Of a stretch of DNA of 64,000 nucleotides, positions 60,277 to 64,000 are shown one piece after another. This DNA is from Vespa crabro (lineage: Eukaryota > Arthropoda > Insecta > Hymenoptera > Vespidae). The notes below the pieces were generated by a model, which worked only from the letters and a program-made list of their open reading frames with translations, had not been told where the DNA came from and made no database searches. A program made the position numbers and the translations under genes. The stretch covers positions 5,511,501-5,575,500 of the forward strand of contig NC_060961.1 in assembly GCF_910589235.1 (NCBI RefSeq). The letters run 5' to 3'. How positions within the stretch are numbered: position 1 is the stretch's first letter; every line of letters starts with the position of its first letter.

Positions 60277-61268
60277 AAAGAGGGAGAGAAAGAGTGAGAC
60301 AGAGAGGGGATAGCACGAACCGGAGGAAACAACGACAGCGACGATGCCGGGGCAACATCGAAACAAGGGCGGAGGAGAAGTTGGAGGGGGAAGACATCAC
60401 GGCGGACAAGGCCGCCATATTGAATCACTTCGGTTAATTTTTGCGTAGGGGAAGCAACGAACGAGTGAACGAGCTCTACATAACTAGAAAGAGATTAAGA
60501 TAGTTAGAAAGAAGAATAATATAGAATAAGGATATAGTACGAGAGAGAGGAAAGAAGGGTTTTCGTCTGGTAATCTTTAAAAACGTAAACGGAAGTGCGT
60601 AAAAAAAGGAAAATATTGCTCAGTGGATTCTTTCTCGTGTTTACGGATCCCGTGCTGTGAAACGATAAAGGACGATTTTCGTGCCTCCTATCTCGTTTTC
60701 TTTCACTATCCTTTTCTTTCTCTTCTCTCTTTCTCTCTCTCCCTCTCCCCTTTCTCTCTCTCCTCTCTCTCTCTTTCTCTTTCTCTCTCTATCTATCTAT
60801 CTCTTTTTATCCTTTTCCATTCGTGGTTGGAAGAAACGCGCGTAAGAGAGCGCGTAAAGCGAGCGACGAGCAGCAGCAGCAATAGTAGTGGCGACGACGA
60901 CGACGACAACGACGACGACGACGGCGGCGGCGTGGCGCTGCTTTGGCTGCCGTCCTCCGTTCATCCGTCCGTCTGTCCGTCGACCAGTTTGTCCATCAGC
61001 CTGTCGGTCTGTCGATCCTCTCTCTTTCTCACTTCTGGCAGTTAGGCGCGCCGCGCGGCGCGACGCGATGAACGACCTAGCGATGCGCGAGCACGCACGG
61101 AAGAGATTCACGCGCGGAAATTCTATGTGCACGACGTTCACGACGAGAACGACGACGACGACGACGACGACGACGATGATGATGATGACAACGATGAAAA
61201 CGATGATCGCTGGACGATGAAGTGTGTTTTGTGTATTATATTTTATATATAGTATATATTATTATATA

Positions 61269-61320
61269 TATATACACCATATATATATATATATATATCT
61301 ATATCTATATATCTATCTTG
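61269..61320. repeat. TA / TATC compound microsatellite
   Basis: TA units followed by TATC/TATA variants. Confidence 0.75.
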
Positions 61321-61794
61321 ACTAAGAGACGAAAACGATCGTATATAGCAAGCGAGCGCGCTTGTACGTGTGTGTATTTGTATATGTATGTGTATATTTC
61401 TCTCCGCTTAGTGTGCCGCCGCTTTTGTAGAGAAGAGTGTACGTGCATGTTTAGTTACGTACATGTGTTCGTGCAACGTGTAAGGAAGATACTGTATATG
61501 AACGATCCTGAATCATTGTGTCCGTTTTATTATTGCCGTCTCGTTGTATCTTAAAAACAAACGAATATCACGATTACTGTGTGATACGGTGGTTTAAAAT
61601 TTCTTTTAAGAAGAGGAAAAATTAGAAAATAATTGTGACTGGAAGGAACATCGACCTATCGACCGATAGACCGACCGACCGACCAATCAACCGACCAACC
61701 GACCGACCGCCAACAGCTAGGTCCCTTTGCGTTAATTGTTCGTCGTCTACCTGTTCCCTTACGTCCTTTCTGTAAATCGATTTACAACATACTC

Positions 61795-61848
<54 letters not shown>

Positions 61849-62149
61849 ATGTATATACGTGTATAAGGGATTATCGAGAGCAAGGACAAGACTTTGATCG
61901 AGAAGAAATTTTCAGGTATATATTACTATTGATATTATTAAATTTTTCGTTTCTCTATGCTATAGTCACTCCACTGTGTTTTTCTCTCATTCTATTATTT
62001 GGGAATGAATAGGGACTAAGCAGAACGAATTTTCAGGTAAAATTTTATGACTCAGGTAAATCTCATACCTCAGGTAGATTTAATTGCATTTTTCATACTT
62101 TTACATTTCTATAATAATTTTACCAATGTTTCTGCTATTACTATCACAA

Positions 62150-62262
62150 CTATTAATAATATTAGTAGCATTAGTACTAATACTAATAGTACTACTAGTA
62201 GTACTAGTACTATTATTATTAGTACTATTAGTATTAGTACTATTACTATTAATGCTAGTATT
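62150..62262. repeat. AGT/ACT trinucleotide repeat with mixed orientation
   Basis: Alternating AGT, ACT, ATT and TAC triplets that are self-complementary, so the tract is both a triplet repeat and rich in short inverted repeats (for example TAGTACTA). Confidence 0.75.
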
Positions 62263-62437
62263 ACCAGGAACGCTGGAAAAAAGTGGTCCTGGCAAGGAAC
62301 GCTCGTTATGTATACACACACGGGACGGCCGAGATGGCGAGCAGCGTTACTCTCGAAAATGGAGTAGATTCGACGATTGTTTTAAGTTGACCAACCGCGC
62401 AAGGCCGATCTCGTGGTCAAGAGTCACGCGTTATACG

Positions 62438-62442
<5 letters not shown>

Positions 62443-62503
<61 letters not shown>
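62443..62503. repeat. CT dinucleotide microsatellite
   Basis: About 30 uninterrupted CT units. Confidence 0.92.
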
Positions 62504-62506
<3 letters not shown>

Positions 62507-62769
62507 ATACCCTATCGCCATCTCTTCTTTGTTTTTCTTTATCTATAAGAAATTTTTCTTTTCTTTTTGGTAAAGAAAAGAAATATCGAAAAGTTCGATA
62601 GAATTTCATCCTTCGTGCGGTTTAGGGTCGTCCTTGAATGCTCGCACTCTTTGGAAGTTTCTTTCCCCTTCCCTCGTTATTCTCTCACGCAGTCTACGGT
62701 CGATGTACGATCGTAAAATGTCCGCGATACTCCGCATCGATATCACCGGACAAACTCGCCAATTCTCCT

Positions 62770-62800
<31 letters not shown>

Positions 62801-63606
62801 CTTTCGATCTTCGACGTCCCCTTTTCTACCTTAACGTTGCATGCTTTCGAAACTTTCGCTTTCGAAATCGATGCCAATTGGAAGATTTTTTTTATTCTCT
62901 AGGTTAGGTGGAAAAACAAAGTAAGATCGGTTCATTAACCGCGTTACTCTGTTCGAAAATTTCGAAAATGTACAAAATCGGATTTTTTTGTTTTTTTTTT
63001 TTGTAACGTAAAGCCGTCGTTCGAAGCGGTTAACTTCGTTTCGTGAGAAATTATTACAAAATTGAAAAAATATGTATCACCCATCAGTCCACTGATATGG
63101 CAGAGAGAAAGAGAGAGAGAAAGAGAGAGATATGTGTCGTCGCTCGAGCGAATTGGGAAGCGTGTTACGGTTTTGGACAAAGGTCACGTGACGTCTATAA
63201 GCCGAGAGAAGCGGGAGATCCAAACTATAATTGAGTATCTTTATTTTCTCTCGTTTCAATTGACACAAAAGCTACGGACAATGGAGGACTACTATAGCCT
63301 ACGGCTATTGCTAGGGATTATACGACGATGACGATAACGACAACGACAAAAACAACAGCAACAACAACAATAATAATAACAACAACGGACAAGGAGACCG
63401 AATACTATATAGCTGTTCGTTTAATTGTCGGACTTTCCTCTCGACTCGCGAGACACGACAACGCTCGTTTCTACGCGCGCACCTTCGGGCACGGAAAGAA
63501 AGGCGGAAGAAGAGAAATAGATGTCGCGAACAGAGGTCGCGCTTTTCGTCGCGACCGAGGTGAAATCGTGAGAAGGGAGAGGGAGCGAGAGGAAACCGAG
63601 AGGGGT

Positions 63607-63637
<31 letters not shown>

Positions 63638-64000
63638 ACGAGAGAAAGAGAGAAAGAGAGAGAGAGAGAGATGCGTGAACGGATAGCAAATTCGTTGGAA
63701 AACCGTTGCACACACTCCTCTCTTCTCTGCGCGCTCGTCCTCGTAACGTTGCTGCTGCTCTCTCGCAAGCTAGCAGTGGGGAAGGCCCAGGCGAAAAATC
63801 GATTTCCCGTAGGGCAGAAGGGCATCCGAGTAGGCGGTAGGGAAGGGGCAGGCAAGGACGAGGGCAGGGGAAAGGTACACTGAGACGAAATTCGGGAAAA
63901 TCCGCAGAGAGAGCGAAAGAGAGAGAGAGAGAGAGAGACAGACGAGCAAGAGTGGGAGTAGGAGAAGTAGTAGAGTAGTACGATGAGGACGTGGTGGCGA

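Larger units (their letters stand above)
59821..64000 (+). promoter_or_regulatory. CpG- and GAGA-rich probable 5' region of a plus-strand gene extending past the window
   Basis: Base composition changes sharply at about 59.8 kb to CpG-rich sequence (59820-60180, 60840-61220), interleaved with GA runs (60240-60300, 63600-63680, 63905-63945) and CGA/ACG triplet runs (60890-60930, 61141-61190). A GCCGCCATATTG word (about 60410) resembles YY1/Pho sites. Four CAG-GT donor-like sites follow at 61915-62074. These features look like alternative promoters and noncoding leader exons. Open frames here are repeat-derived; the one at 63671 begins with a hydrophobic leader-like stretch but ends after 70 residues. 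An ATG at 63983 stays open to the window edge, too short to judge. Confidence 0.4.

Noticed and set aside
63671..63883. 70-residue frame with a hydrophobic leader as a small secreted peptide
   Set aside because: The leader-like stretch is suggestive, but the rest is low-complexity Gly/Lys/Arg sequence in leader DNA and ends before the window edge; it may be an upstream ORF.
63983..64000. ATG near the window edge as the start of the next gene
   Set aside because: Only six codons are visible, so it cannot be distinguished from chance.

Overview
The window is animal nuclear DNA from an insect, most likely an aculeate hymenopteran (bee, wasp or ant). This rests on AT-rich intergenic DNA, short GT-AG introns, very abundant GA/CT, TA and A/T-rich microsatellites, CpG-rich promoter-like stretches and the gene content. 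The species cannot be named from sequence alone. I rebuilt five protein-coding genes by joining exons at GT-AG sites that keep frame; four belong to recognisable conserved families.

Layout. 1-6204: gene-free, low complexity; it probably holds the unseen first exon of the next gene. 6205-14676 (+): a very large, probably secreted, Thr/Pro/Gln-rich protein with a charged helical block and only two cysteines after its signal peptide. 16305-26429 (+): a 16-exon anoctamin-8 (TMEM16 family) gene, with a small mariner-type MITE in one intron. About 29.0-37.4 kb: a gene-free locus built from several tandem repeat families. It includes two homologous exon-like blocks (34728-35931 and 36778-37408) full of small palindromes and hairpins. 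37874-39152 (+): ND-20/NDUFS7, the N2 iron-sulfur subunit of complex I. 41543-44246 (-): Mau2/Scc4, the cohesin loader partner. 45003-47287 (+): an F-box protein resembling FBXO33, divergent from Mau2. 47.3-59.8 kb: a long gene-free tract of purine/pyrimidine runs and microsatellites. 59.8-64.0 kb: a CpG- and GAGA-rich region with clustered splice donors, probably the 5' end of a plus-strand gene continuing beyond the window.

The recognised genes are unrelated cellular functions (ER-plasma membrane contact sites, respiration, chromatin cohesion, ubiquitin targeting) packed as neighbours: Mau2 and ND-20 are convergent, Mau2 and the F-box gene are head-to-head. The part that known families explain least is the 29.0-37.4 kb repeat locus. 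Its exon-like blocks lie behind strong polypyrimidine-AG acceptors, hold no credible long ORF, and preserve hairpins between copies, in places with wobble or compensating changes. I propose it as a candidate modular structured long noncoding RNA on the plus strand. That is inference; RNA-seq and covariation analysis would settle it.
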